Counted from the stretch's first letter, positions 7,510 through 16,630 are shown. The stretch: 64,000 nucleotides of DNA from VFKU01 sp964620045 (GCA_964620045.1 CAZUJL010000015.1:1-64000); one strand, 5' to 3'. A program made the numbers and translations. Notes: generated by a model not told the origin, from the letters alone.

Positions 7510-10047
7510 TCAACGCGTCGTCCGGCGCCGATACAGCAACACCATACTGGCGATTAGCATCCCCGCGATCGCCACGAGCAAACTCATCCGGCGCACCGGC
7601 GCCGCCGGGATAAACGTCGCCCCTTCGGTGAAGTCCGTTTCCGAGAATCCCAGCGGAATGCCGCCGCCCGGCGAGACGCCCGCCAGTCCATCGTTCGCAT
7701 TGATGGCCAGCGTCGTCACGCGCAGCGTGCCGTCAAAGAACAGCTCGAACTGGAAATCGTTCCCCAGCGTCTGACCGTACTCCGGCACGCCCGTAAACGT
7801 GACCACCGCGCGATCGGCCAACTGCTTCCAGCTAACCGATCCACCCACCGAGGGATCGAGGTCATCGAACAGCGCCGCCAACGACCGCACCGCGAAGTGC
7901 GTTGACAGACTCTCCTCGTAGCCCGAATTGTTGGACCCGAACAAAATCCGTCCGTTGCTCGACACCGTAAAGGAACTCCACTGTAGCCCGTAGAACGGAA
8001 TCGTCTGTCCGCCGCCCAGGGTCAGCATCGCGTAGTCGTCGTCACCCAACCCAAGCGGCGTCCCGCCCGTCGGATCGGTCGGAAAGGTGTACGCCGATTG
8101 CGCGGCGATCGTGTAGTCGTCCGGCCCATCCGGTGTATAGGTCACCGTTAACAGGTCGAGATCATAAGCATCGGGGTAGGCCGTGAAAATCTCAGTCGGC
8201 TGATTAACATCGAGTCCGGCCTCCGCTGCCGCCCCCAACGGCGCGGAACGCCCGCTCGATCCGTGGTACGCCCAAATCGTGTAGTAATAGGCCGTGCCCA
8301 GCGTCACCGCCGTGTCCGTGTAACTCGTGCCGGAGCCCTGATACACCAGAATGCCGTCGGCATCCGGATCACCCGGGAAGCCGGCCGTATCGCGGCGCAC
8401 GCGCACTTCGACGAAACTCGGCGCGGTCGGATTCACCCAGGACAAGTCAATCTGCGCAACACCGTCCTCCGTGGCCGCTTCAAAGTCCGCCGCCGGCGCA
8501 ATAAACTTGATCTCCACCGCGCGGCACGCCGATTCCACGTTGTCGCGTTGCGGCACGGTAAGCCCGAGGTTGATGCCCGCCTGCGTGATCGCGTCGTACA
8601 AATCGCCATAGTCCGAACTCGGCGTCAGCAGGTTGGTCTGGCATTCGTACATCAGGTCCGACGTCAGCGAAATCCCCATGCCCGTGATCGTGTAGCTGTT
8701 GAACGTGTCGCCATCGGTAAGCAGGTAGGCCAGCTTGTTCCCGACGCCGCTGTTGATATGCACGCCGCCGCCGTCAAACGGCCCGACGTAGAAATACTCG
8801 CTGCCCATGCGATCCGGGTTGAAGAACTCCGGCGGGTTCGCCATGTTGCGAATCGCGCCAATGTCCTCACCCAGGTACCACCGCGCACTCGGCGTATCGT
8901 TGCCCGCGCCGTTGCCGAGGTCCACCCACTCGCCCCACATGTCCGAGAAGGACTCGTTGATCGCGCCGGACTGATTCATGTAAATCAGGCCCGACTCGAA
9001 CTGCGTCACGCCGTGCGTGAGCTCGTGCCCGGACACATCGTCCACCTGGAACCCGTCGCCAAACCACATGCGCGATCCGTCCCAAAACGCATTCGCAAAC
9101 GGACACGGCGACGAGGGATCGCAATACTGCACCGTCGCGCTCAGCGTCATCCCGGAATCGTCAATGCTGTCGCGTCCGTGCTCAGTCGCGTAGAAATCAT
9201 AGGTGTCGCCCAGAAAGTCGTAGGCCTCGTCGGCGGCGACGTTCCCGGTCGACACACTGCCCTCAATCCGCGCCAACGAGCCCATGCTGCTCGTGTTGTT
9301 CGCGTCATAAATCATGCGGAATTTCGCGTCGTGAATGAGCGAATAGTTGAGAAGAATCCGGCCCGTCGCGGCATCCACAAACACCTTTTGCCGCACGGGT
9401 CGCGCGGCATCCGCCACGTCCATCACATAGGCCAGCGCCGGCGCACCGGAATTTCCCACAACCACCGGCGCATAAATTTCCAGCGTAGGCGTTGTCGTCG
9501 CAGTGGTCGCCGTGTTGAACTCGCGCAACGCCCACGCCTTCGCCAGCTCTTGCGCCTGTTCAGGCGTCAGTAGCGCCGTCGTGCGCAAGGTGCCCGCTGT
9601 GAGCGGCGCGAAATCGCGCAGAATATCGCTCAGCATAAATTCGACCGTGCCGCCGCGCAGTTGCACCATCACCTGCGCGCCAAACACGGGAATACCGTCA
9701 ACGGTTTGTTTCAGGTGGACGTAGTCGCGACCGGCGTCAGCGGTGCTGCGCGCCTCAGCAAAACCCACCCGCGGGTTTCCGTCGTAGAACCACAAGGCCT
9801 CGGCGCTTACGAACCCGCGCGCAATCGCTTCCGGCGTTCCACCCCCCGCGCCGCGCCCCTGAAACGTGGAACCCGCCGACGCGCCCGCCGCGCGCAGATA
9901 GCCGTCGGTGGTGTACGTCAACCGCGGTCCTTGCCCGGCACGCGTCTGATCCCAGAACGGTTGCCGCCCGGTTTGTTGGGCCTGTGCCACGGTCGCGGCC
10001 AGCACAAGCAGCGCGAGGATGAACGATGAACGCGAAACACAAGACAT
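7510..10047 (-). CDS. Secreted thermolysin-family (M4) metalloprotease with FN3 domain and C-terminal membrane/sorting tail
   Basis: An 845-residue zinc endopeptidase. It has a signal peptide (ending VAQAQ), an FTP/PepSY-like propeptide, then the M4 catalytic domain with HELTH at residues 341-345, the downstream GAINESFSDMWG segment supplying the third zinc ligand (Glu), and the VHINSGVGNKLAYLL substrate-site motif. A fibronectin type III-like module follows, then two beta-rich segments. The C-terminus is a hydrophobic helix ending YRRRTTR after IPAAP, resembling PEP/IPTL-CTERM sorting tails. The start is set at 10047 because GGGAGG precedes it and the signal peptide begins there. A longer reading would add 28 non-signal residues. 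Confidence 0.93.
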   Translation of the reverse strand: MSCVSRSSFILALLVLAATVAQAQQTGRQPFWDQTRAGQGPRLTYTTDGYLRAAGASAGSTFQGRGAGGGTPEAIARGFVSAEALWFYDGNPRVGFAEARSTADAGRDYVHLKQTVDGIPVFGAQVMVQLRGGTVEFMLSDILRDFAPLTAGTLRTTALLTPEQAQELAKAWALREFNTATTATTTPTLEIYAPVVVGNSGAPALAYVMDVADAARPVRQKVFVDAATGRILLNYSLIHDAKFRMIYDANNTSSMGSLARIEGSVSTGNVAADEAYDFLGDTYDFYATEHGRDSIDDSGMTLSATVQYCDPSSPCPFANAFWDGSRMWFGDGFQVDDVSGHELTHGVTQFESGLIYMNQSGAINESFSDMWGEWVDLGNGAGNDTPSARWYLGEDIGAIRNMANPPEFFNPDRMGSEYFYVGPFDGGGVHINSGVGNKLAYLLTDGDTFNSYTITGMGISLTSDLMYECQTNLLTPSSDYGDLYDAITQAGINLGLTVPQRDNVESACRAVEIKFIAPAADFEAATEDGVAQIDLSWVNPTAPSFVEVRVRRDTAGFPGDPDADGILVYQGSGTSYTDTAVTLGTAYYYTIWAYHGSSGRSAPLGAAAEAGLDVNQPTEIFTAYPDAYDLDLLTVTYTPDGPDDYTIAAQSAYTFPTDPTGGTPLGLGDDDYAMLTLGGGQTIPFYGLQWSSFTVSSNGRILFGSNNSGYEESLSTHFAVRSLAALFDDLDPSVGGSVSWKQLADRAVVTFTGVPEYGQTLGNDFQFELFFDGTLRVTTLAINANDGLAGVSPGGGIPLGFSETDFTEGATFIPAAPVRRMSLLVAIAGMLIASMVLLYRRRTTR

Positions 10048-10146
10048 GCGGCGCCTCCCTACAAGACAGAGACGCCTATACACGCACAGCGTCACGCGAA
10101 TCTGTATATCACGTGAAACCAAAACAGTCAATAGTGTGTAAGCTGC

Positions 10147-12672
10147 TTATCTGATTACCAGGTTGACCATTTTCCCCGGCACCACGATTTCCTTGACGAT
10201 TTCCTTGCCGTCCAGGTGCTTTGCGATGTGCTCGTCCAGCTTGGCCAGCCCCAGCACCGCGTCATTCGTCGCATCCACGGCCACCGTAATGCGCGAGCGC
10301 ACCTTGCCGTTCACCTGCACCGGGATTTCGATGGTGTCTTCGGTCAGCAAGCCCTCGTCGTACTTCGGCCACGGCTCATAGGCCAGCGTCGTCGTGCCGC
10401 CCAGGCGCTCCCACAGTTCTTCGGCCATGTGCGGCGCAAACGGCGCCAGGATCAGCACAAAATCCTTCGCCCAGTCCGAATCAATTGCGGGCGCCTTTAT
10501 CGCCGCGTTCAGGAACTCCATCATCTTCGCAATGGCCGTGTTGAACAGCATCTTGTCGATGTCATCCCCCACGCCTTTAATCGTCTTATGCAGAACTTTT
10601 TTCAGCGACTCCTCGCCCACGCCCGCCGTGATCTTCGGCGACACGCCGCCGTCTTCGCCGATAAATAAATTCCACACGCGCTTCAGGAAGCGGCTGACGC
10701 CCTGCACACCCTCGTCTGTCCACGGCTTCTCGCGATCAAGCGGGCCCATGAACATCTCGTACAAGCGCATCGCGTCCGCGCCGTGATCGCGCACGACCTC
10801 GTCCGGATTCACGACGTTGTAGCGCGACTTCGACATCTTTTCGATCTGCATATCGAGCGTTTCGCCGGTCTTTTTCAAGATCGCCTGCTCGCCGCGCTTT
10901 TCGACTTCGTGCGGATAGTGGTATTTCCCGTTCGCGTCTTTATACGAATACGCCAGGATCATCCCCTGGTTGAACAGTTTTTGGAACGGCTCCTTCGTGC
11001 TCACATACCCCGCGTCATACAAAACCTTGTGCCAGAAGCGCGCATACAGCAGATGCAGCACCGCATGTTCCGCGCCGCCGATGTACAGGTCCACCGGCAT
11101 CCAGTACGCCTCGGCCTCGTTCGACCACGCCGCGTCGTCGTTGCGCGGATCGCAGAAGCGCAGGAAGTACCAGCAGCTCCCCGCCCACTGCGGCATCGTG
11201 TTCGTTTCGCGTTTCGCCGGCTTGCCCGTGTCCGGGTCCGTCGTCTGCACCCACTGCGTCGCGCGCGCGAGCGGCGGTTGACCGTCCGGCGTCGGGCGGT
11301 AGTCTTCCAGCTCCGGCAACGTCACCGGCAGGTCCTTCGTCAGCACCGCGCGGATGCCGCCATCCTCCAAATGAATCAGCGGCACAGGCTCGCCCCAATA
11401 GCGCTGGCGCGAGAACAACCAGTCGCGCAGGCGATAGTTCACGGTCCCCTTGCCAATCTTCTGCTCTTCCAGCCACCCCGTCATTCGCTTCTTCGCATCG
11501 GCCACATTCAGGCCGTCGAGGAATCCGGAGTTCACGTGCGGACCGTCGCCGTCGTAAGCCGCCTTCGTCACATCGCCGCCTTCGACCACCTCGACAATCG
11601 GCAGGCCGAATTTCGTCGCAAATTCCCAGTCGCGCTGATCGCCCGAGGGCACAGCCATGATCGCGCCGTAGCCGTATTCGGCCAGCACGTAGTCCGCTGT
11701 CCAAATCGGGATTTCGTCTCCCGTCACTGGATTGGTCGCATATGCGCCCGTGAACACGCCCGTCTTCTCGCGCTCGTCCGCCATGCGTTCCTGCGCGCTG
11801 CGGGCCTTGGTCGCGGCGATATACGCCAGCACCGCGCTGCGCTCATCGCCCACGGCCAGCTTCAGCGTCAGCGGATGGTCCGGCGCGAGCACGCAATAGG
11901 TCGCGCCGAACAAGGTGTCCGGCCGCGTGGTGTACACAGTAAATTTCAGATCGGAATTCGCGACGTGGAACTCGATGTCCGCGCCTTCGCTCTTGCCGAT
12001 CCATTCGCGCTGTTGCGCCTTGATGCCTTCGGGCCAGTCGAGGCCCTCGAGGTCGTCCAGCAGCCGCTCCGCGTAAGCGGTAATCTTCAGCATCCACTGG
12101 CGCATCATGCGCTTCTCGACCGGGTCGCCGGTCTCGACGTATTTGCCGTCTTTCACTTCCTCGTTCGCCAGCACGGTCCCCTGCGCGGGGCACCAGTTCA
12201 CCGGCGCCTCGATCTGATACGCCAGCCCGCGCTCATACAGCACCTGGAAAATCCACTGCGTCCACTTCACATACTTCGGATCGGTCGTATCGATTTCTCG
12301 GTCCCAGTCATACGACAAACCCAGTGCCTGAATCTGTCGACGGAACGTATCGCAGTTTTTCTTCGTGATGATCGCCGGATGCTCGCCCGTGCGCACCGCG
12401 TGCCGCTCCGCCGGCAAACCAAACGCGTCCCACCCCATCGGGTGCAGCACGTTGAACCCGCGCATGCGCTTGTATCGCGCGATGATGTCGGTCGCGGTGT
12501 ATCCCTCGGGATGCCCCACATGCAGGCCATCGCCGCTCGGGTACGGGAACATGTCCAGCACGTAGTACTTCGGCTTGGACACGTCGATCTCGGACTTAAA
12601 CGTCTTGTTCCGCAGCCAAACGCCCTGCCACTTGGCCTCAATTTCCTGCGGACTGTAATCTGGTTTCGGCAT
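10147..12672 (-). CDS. leuS: Leucine--tRNA ligase
   Basis: An 841-residue class I aminoacyl-tRNA synthetase charging tRNA-Leu. It shows the HIGH-type motif HVGHPEGYTATD near the N-terminus, the TNTMPQWAGSCWYFLRFCDP signature, the CP1 editing domain with TTRPDTLFG, and KMSKSRYNVVNPDEVV as the KMSKS loop. The anticodon-binding and C-terminal domain ends VPGKMVNLVIR. The length is normal for bacterial LeuRS. It is the upstream neighbour of the protease gene on the same strand, but about 100 bp apart. No T-box was recognised upstream. Confidence 0.99.
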   Translation of the reverse strand: MPKPDYSPQEIEAKWQGVWLRNKTFKSEIDVSKPKYYVLDMFPYPSGDGLHVGHPEGYTATDIIARYKRMRGFNVLHPMGWDAFGLPAERHAVRTGEHPAIITKKNCDTFRRQIQALGLSYDWDREIDTTDPKYVKWTQWIFQVLYERGLAYQIEAPVNWCPAQGTVLANEEVKDGKYVETGDPVEKRMMRQWMLKITAYAERLLDDLEGLDWPEGIKAQQREWIGKSEGADIEFHVANSDLKFTVYTTRPDTLFGATYCVLAPDHPLTLKLAVGDERSAVLAYIAATKARSAQERMADEREKTGVFTGAYATNPVTGDEIPIWTADYVLAEYGYGAIMAVPSGDQRDWEFATKFGLPIVEVVEGGDVTKAAYDGDGPHVNSGFLDGLNVADAKKRMTGWLEEQKIGKGTVNYRLRDWLFSRQRYWGEPVPLIHLEDGGIRAVLTKDLPVTLPELEDYRPTPDGQPPLARATQWVQTTDPDTGKPAKRETNTMPQWAGSCWYFLRFCDPRNDDAAWSNEAEAYWMPVDLYIGGAEHAVLHLLYARFWHKVLYDAGYVSTKEPFQKLFNQGMILAYSYKDANGKYHYPHEVEKRGEQAILKKTGETLDMQIEKMSKSRYNVVNPDEVVRDHGADAMRLYEMFMGPLDREKPWTDEGVQGVSRFLKRVWNLFIGEDGGVSPKITAGVGEESLKKVLHKTIKGVGDDIDKMLFNTAIAKMMEFLNAAIKAPAIDSDWAKDFVLILAPFAPHMAEELWERLGGTTTLAYEPWPKYDEGLLTEDTIEIPVQVNGKVRSRITVAVDATNDAVLGLAKLDEHIAKHLDGKEIVKEIVVPGKMVNLVIR

Positions 12673-13015
12673 TTGTACCCCAAGTGATGCCCCGGGAGGG
12701 CGAGCGTACTCGCGAGCTACATCAACCGGTGATCCCGGCTCCCAAGACCTGCTAAAAGTGGCGCGAAATATAGCATATTGCTAACAACTCGATGCGTACC
12801 GGCGCGTTCTGCTGCTCCTCAGTCCAACCCACCTCGCGCATCCGATCCGTAAACGATCTAGCACCTATCACGCCATCCGCCAGCTACGTTCATGCAATCC
12901 TGACCCAGACTCACAGAAGCGCCCCACCGTTGTCATTGCGAGGAGCGCAGTTCGCGACGAAGCAATCTCTTCGCGCGCCGCCACATTTCCCGTGTGCCTG
13001 CGCTATCCTAAGTAA
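12673..13015. other. Intergenic region between leuS and the 13.0-kb membrane gene
   Basis: A 343-bp divergent region. It holds the leuS leader on the reverse strand (with a small GCGAG-CGTA-CTCGC hairpin) and the first copy of an 85-bp direct repeat (12886-12970). I see no convincing gene. The short readable frames here have no ribosome site or recognisable product. Confidence 0.6.
12886..12970 (+). repeat. 85-bp direct repeat, copy 1 (REP-like core)
   Basis: Begins ACGTTCATGCAAT and ends in the core TGTCATTGCGAGGAGCG ... TTCGCGACGAAGCAATCTCT. The outer ends match copy 2 at 13976-14060; the middle is more divergent. The core (TCATTGCGAGGAGCG ... CGACGAAGCAATCT) is an imperfect palindrome of a type scattered in intergenic DNA of many environmental bacteria. 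The copies lie in the same orientation on either side of the 13016-13948 gene. Confidence 0.85.
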
Positions 13016-13948
13016 ATGTCCTCCGACCTCGACGATCCCGATCTCCCACAAGACACCAACAAACTTCTCGCAGCCGCGCTCCGCATCACGATGATCTTCT
13101 ACGTACTCGGTCTCCTATTTCCCCCCGCATGGCGGGTTGGCCTCGCGCCCGCGCTCGTCACGTCCGACATGGGCTATCGGGAGCGATGGGCCTTCGATGA
13201 TATGGCGTTCATCAATTGGCCCGTCGTGCTTCTTGTATTTGGCGGACTGTTCCTACTAATCCTCGTCCTCTCCTTCTTCTGTCGCATCTCGCACCCAGGC
13301 TTAGCCCGCACCGGCTTTCTGTTACTGCCCGGCTCACTGCTGTACTTGTGCATCATGCTTCCCGCCGTCGCCCGCGCCCGTGAAAAGCCCGTCATCTACC
13401 TCTACCCGCCCACCGAAATGACCGTGAGCGTGCAGCTTCATTACGACGGCATACTCACCGAATCGATTCCGCAATACCCGAAGCAAGGCTGGACTGTCAC
13501 CGCCGCACCGTCCGGCACGCTGACTGATCCATCCACCGGCAAAACCTATCCATACCTGTTCTGGGAAGGCCGAGACACGCACGTCTATACGATGAACGAA
13601 GGCTTCGTCGTGCCCGGCAGCGACACCGCCACTTTCCTGAATCAAGCACTCACCGATCTCGGACTCTCCACAAAAGAGATCGCCGACTTCTCCGAATACT
13701 GGACGCCGCGCATGACGCCTAACCGCTACAACTTCATCCACTTCGCCACCGACGAATACAGCCAACACATCCCGCTCGAAGTCACGCCCAAACCCGACAC
13801 CGTCATCCGCGTATTCATGCTCTTCCGCGCACTCGACGCCCCGATCACCGTCGCGCCCCAACACCTCACCCACCCCACACGCACCGGCTTCACCGTCGTC
13901 GAATGGGGCGGCACCGAACTCACCCGCTGGCAATTCACGCGGCGATAG
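13016..13948 (+). CDS. Membrane protein with conserved C-terminal domain of unknown function
   Basis: A 310-residue protein with three hydrophobic segments in the first 125 residues. After it comes a soluble domain beginning KPVIYLYPPTEMTVSVQLHY, continuing with YLFWEG, GFVVPGSDTATFL and FTVVEWGGTE. I recognise this domain only as a recurrent uncharacterised one in bacteria; no catalytic role is known to me. The ATG follows a short AT-rich stretch without a strong ribosome site. The gene is alone and bracketed by two 85-bp direct repeats, so it may have moved or been duplicated as a cassette. Confidence 0.75.
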   Translation: MSSDLDDPDLPQDTNKLLAAALRITMIFYVLGLLFPPAWRVGLAPALVTSDMGYRERWAFDDMAFINWPVVLLVFGGLFLLILVLSFFCRISHPGLARTGFLLLPGSLLYLCIMLPAVARAREKPVIYLYPPTEMTVSVQLHYDGILTESIPQYPKQGWTVTAAPSGTLTDPSTGKTYPYLFWEGRDTHVYTMNEGFVVPGSDTATFLNQALTDLGLSTKEIADFSEYWTPRMTPNRYNFIHFATDEYSQHIPLEVTPKPDTVIRVFMLFRALDAPITVAPQHLTHPTRTGFTVVEWGGTELTRWQFTRR

Positions 13949-13975
13949 GCGTTACCAGCCCCCGCCCCGATCGCA

Positions 13976-14060
13976 ACGTTCATGCAATAGCCCCAATCAT
14001 TCAACCAAGACCTCACCGTTGTCATTGCGAGGAGCGGAAGTTCGCGACGAAGCAATCTCT
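13976..14060 (+). repeat. 85-bp direct repeat, copy 2
   Basis: Same orientation and length as copy 1 at 12886-12970. The outer segments ACGTTCATGCAAT and the 41-bp core are nearly identical; the 32-33 bp between them differ. The first base of this copy is 1090 bp from the first base of copy 1. It ends 34 bp before a palindromic promoter. Confidence 0.85.
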
Positions 14061-14093
14061 ACCAGAAACATCGATTTTATGGATCCCAAAATC

Positions 14094-14125
14094 TTGACAC
14101 ATAGTACATGCGCATGTAGTGTCAA
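14094..14125 (+). promoter_or_regulatory. Palindromic promoter/operator (BlaI/MecI-like)
   Basis: TTGACAC (14094-14100) and GTGTCAA (14119-14125) are inverted arms around a perfect 14-bp palindrome TACATGCGCATGTA (14105-14118). The same bases read as a sigma-70 promoter: -35 TTGACA, 17-bp spacer, -10 TAGTGT (14117-14122). A TACA...TGTA dyad between -35 and -10 is the layout of BlaI/MecI/CopY-type operators. That a BlaI-like repressor acts here is inference; none is encoded in the window. Confidence 0.6.
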
Positions 14126-14145
14126 AGTCGACGGAGATCGCCCAC

Positions 14146-14991
14146 ATGCGGCGCCGGATCGTTACGAAGTCTGTTGTCGTGCTGTTGGGGGCTCTTGTCT
14201 GTTCAGCGCGAACGTTTGCTGAACCTCTACCTGCCGATATGCTCCAGCGTGTCGCTACTGAAGCGGACATTAAAACTGCACGTTTCTCGGATGCTACGCA
14301 CATTAGCGGAGTCGTAATAAGGATTAGCGAAATCTACCGCGTCCCCATCAGCTTCGAATGGTCATTTGTCAACGACGATCGCTCTGCAGCCGAATACCCT
14401 GATATATCTTTCGCGGTGAATGCGGGGGATACGCTAACGATAACGCTAGAGAGATTCTGCGGCGCGAGCAAAGGTCTACTCCAATGGGCCTCGATTCGCG
14501 GAATTATCTGTATCTGGCCTGCGGTACAGGGTCAACAAGAAAATCTGCTCAACACCCCGGTTACATTGAAATTAGACAATGTTTCCACATGGCACGCGTA
14601 CCTTGAACTGGCCAAAGCAGTCAATACAAAAGCATCCGATCGCTTCTTGAAACCGAGTGTGGCTTATAGCGATGGCCGCTTGCCGCCACCGGCATTGCGC
14701 GAAGACAAAAAAATCTCGTGTAACCTCGAAAATGTGACCGCGCGCGAAGCAGCCTGCGCCATCATTGCTATGTCTCAAATGCGGCTAGCATTCAAATACA
14801 CGAATTTCTACCGGCCGGTCACCGAAAAGTCGCGCCCTTCTGCGGATATTTTCCTTTGGCCGTATACCAGCGAACACAAGATAGCGCGCGGTCCACGAAT
14901 GGAAACCGGCGAAGATCTTGCCGTGTGGATTACCGAAGCCGACTCAGTAGTCCCAAAACAAGAAGAGATTATCGTTGTCGAGCCAGAATAA
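14146..14991 (+). CDS. Exported protein of unknown function
   Basis: A 281-residue protein with a clear signal peptide (MRRRIVTKSVVVLLGALVCS, cleavage near ARTFA-EP). The mature part is a mixed alpha/beta protein with four cysteines and a segment THISGVVIRISEIYRVPISFEW that loosely recalls secretin/TonB N-terminal (STN-like) repeats. I cannot assign a family. The ATG at 14146 is chosen because the in-frame GTG at 14119 lies inside the -10 element of the promoter. GGAG sits about 9 bp before this ATG. Base composition is visibly less GC-rich than its neighbours, suggesting acquisition. Confidence 0.7.
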   Translation: MRRRIVTKSVVVLLGALVCSARTFAEPLPADMLQRVATEADIKTARFSDATHISGVVIRISEIYRVPISFEWSFVNDDRSAAEYPDISFAVNAGDTLTITLERFCGASKGLLQWASIRGIICIWPAVQGQQENLLNTPVTLKLDNVSTWHAYLELAKAVNTKASDRFLKPSVAYSDGRLPPPALREDKKISCNLENVTAREAACAIIAMSQMRLAFKYTNFYRPVTEKSRPSADIFLWPYTSEHKIARGPRMETGEDLAVWITEADSVVPKQEEIIVVEPE

Positions 14992-15586
14992 TAAGTAAGA
15001 GCGTTGAGCACGTCGCAGCACTGCACTCGTATTTAACGACCGCTGCTGTGGTGATTAACCCATTCCTCCGCGTCATACCCCTTGTTCCGCATACGCCCTT
15101 AATGTGGAAGCGGCGTCCCGCCGCTTGGCGCACACCGTCCACCAAGACCCTTGTTCCGCGCCTTCACATCAACATGGCAACAGAACCGCATAGGTATAGG
15201 AGACTTCGGCAGGCGCAGGCGGCGACCGGGGTGTTTCGCAGAAGTATCGAGGCAGAAGTGAACCCTTGCGGAATGATCACGATTCGCTCTATAGCCCTGA
15301 AAGGGCGTCCTAAAGTAGCCCAGGGCACAGCGAACGTCAGTGAGCGACGCCCTGGGTTACGGCGTCCCTTACACACGAAGCCCTGAAGGGGCGATCTAGG
15401 GTGTGCGCGGAAACGCACGATGCAATCGAGGGCACGTCCGGCAATTCCATAAATACGCGTTTACCCGCGCCAATATTGGGCGATCTAGCGATCTATTTCT
15501 CTGAAAATCTCTTGCCGGATTCTGATTTTACGTGGCACTATCTGGACACGTTCGTTCGCGTTAGCAGTACCTCGGGGGAGGCGGAT
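14992..15586. other. Long intergenic region with hairpin repeats
   Basis: About 595 bp without a supported gene. It contains a perfect 8-bp hairpin AAGCGGCG-TCC-CGCCGCTT at 15108-15126, two CCCTTGTTCCGC words near 15080 and 15148, and a larger REP-like element at 15291-15393. The stretch 15401-15586 is open in the frame of the diguanylate cyclase but is less GC-rich and reads as untranslated leader. Confidence 0.6.
15291..15393. repeat. REP-like palindromic element
   Basis: Flanking words AGCCCTGAAAGGGCG (from 15293) and AGCCCTGAAGGGGCG (near 15379) are near-identical direct copies. Between them GTAGCCCAGGGC (15315-15326) and GCCCTGGGTTAC (15349-15360) form an inverted repeat with one mismatch. 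The nested layout is that of a mobile or RAYT-type palindromic repeat. Other copies would be needed to prove this. Confidence 0.65.
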
Positions 15587-16630
15587 TTGAGCAGTATCGG
15601 AATTTCGCATGCCGCGCCGGACGCCTACCTGCGCGTCACGCGCGTGATGGCCCAGCGCCACATTCCCGCCACGCCGGAAAACTACCATGTCTGGTACAAC
15701 CACCTCGCCGGCGTCGACCCCGACCTCTCGCGCAGCATCGAAGCACTGATCCATTCGAAAAAAGAATTCACCGAAGAAATCTGCGCGAATCTCTACCAGA
15801 CCTTCGTGCTCGCGAAATACACGCACGATCACCTGCGCAAGATGCAAGCGGACATGCAGTCGATCCTGCGAGACACGATCGGCAGCGTCTCCTCCGCCGG
15901 TTCGGGGATGGCGAACTTCGGTACGCTGCTCGAATCTACCGCCGGCCGCCTGGAGTCGGCCTCCGACCTGAACGCCGTGCGCGGGATCGTCGAGACCCTC
16001 GCCAAGCAGACGGTCAAGATGGCCAAGACGACGCGCGAGATGCAGGAAGAACTCGTCGACGCCGCGCGCGAAGTGCAGAACCTGCAGCAGCAGCTCCGCG
16101 AGACCGAGCAGGCCGTCCTGCGCGACCCGCTCACGGGTCTCTTCAACCGCACCGGCACCGATCGCCGCCTGCGCGAACTCGAGGGCGGCTATCGCACCGC
16201 AAACGCTTCGTTCTCGGTCATCATGGCCGACATCGACCACTTCAAAAAGTTCAACGACACCTTCGGTCATCAGGTCGGCGACGCCGTGCTCCGCCTCGTC
16301 GGCAAGGTGCTGCAGGATTCCGTGAAGGGTAAGGACTTCGTCGCGCGCTACGGCGGCGAGGAGTTCATCGCCCTGTTGCCGGATACCCCGCGCGCCGGCG
16401 CCAGCGTGGTCGCCCAGCATATCCGCGAGGCCGTCCAGGCCCAGAAGCTCAAACTCGTCCGCACGGACCAGCATATCCCCACGATCACGCTGAGTCTCGG
16501 GGTGGCCGAGTTCGCGCAATCGGACAATCTGGAATCGGTGATCGAACGCGCCGACCAGGCCCTCTACCTCGCCAAGCGCTCCGGCCGAAACACAGTGAAG
16601 ACCGAGCAGGAACTCGCGCTATCCGCCTGA
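15587..16630 (+). CDS. Diguanylate cyclase (GGDEF)
   Basis: A 347-residue protein if translation starts at the TTG at 15587, which has a strong GGGGGAGG site 7 bp upstream. A GTG at 15401 would add 62 residues of poor coding character. Residues about 20-170 form a helical N-terminal domain with TPENYHVWYNH, typical of cytoplasmic diguanylate cyclases. A coiled coil (about 140-195) leads to the GGDEF domain with DPLTGLFNR, DIDHFKKFND and active-site GGEEF. The product would be cyclic di-GMP. The inhibitory site usually read as RxxD is KGKD here, so feedback inhibition may be lost. Confidence 0.9.
   Translation: MSSIGISHAAPDAYLRVTRVMAQRHIPATPENYHVWYNHLAGVDPDLSRSIEALIHSKKEFTEEICANLYQTFVLAKYTHDHLRKMQADMQSILRDTIGSVSSAGSGMANFGTLLESTAGRLESASDLNAVRGIVETLAKQTVKMAKTTREMQEELVDAAREVQNLQQQLRETEQAVLRDPLTGLFNRTGTDRRLRELEGGYRTANASFSVIMADIDHFKKFNDTFGHQVGDAVLRLVGKVLQDSVKGKDFVARYGGEEFIALLPDTPRAGASVVAQHIREAVQAQKLKLVRTDQHIPTITLSLGVAEFAQSDNLESVIERADQALYLAKRSGRNTVKTEQELALSA

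Noticed and set aside
10783..12687. Long open frame of about 634 codons antisense to leuS
   Set aside because: It mirrors the leuS reading frame in GC-rich DNA, is Arg/His/Val-rich, and has no recognisable domain.
12673..12790. T-box leader for leuS
   Set aside because: No T-box consensus or specifier-loop layout was recognised.
14119..14145. GTG start for the exported protein
   Set aside because: It lies inside the -10 element and in the inverted repeat; the ATG at 14146 has a better ribosome site and signal peptide.
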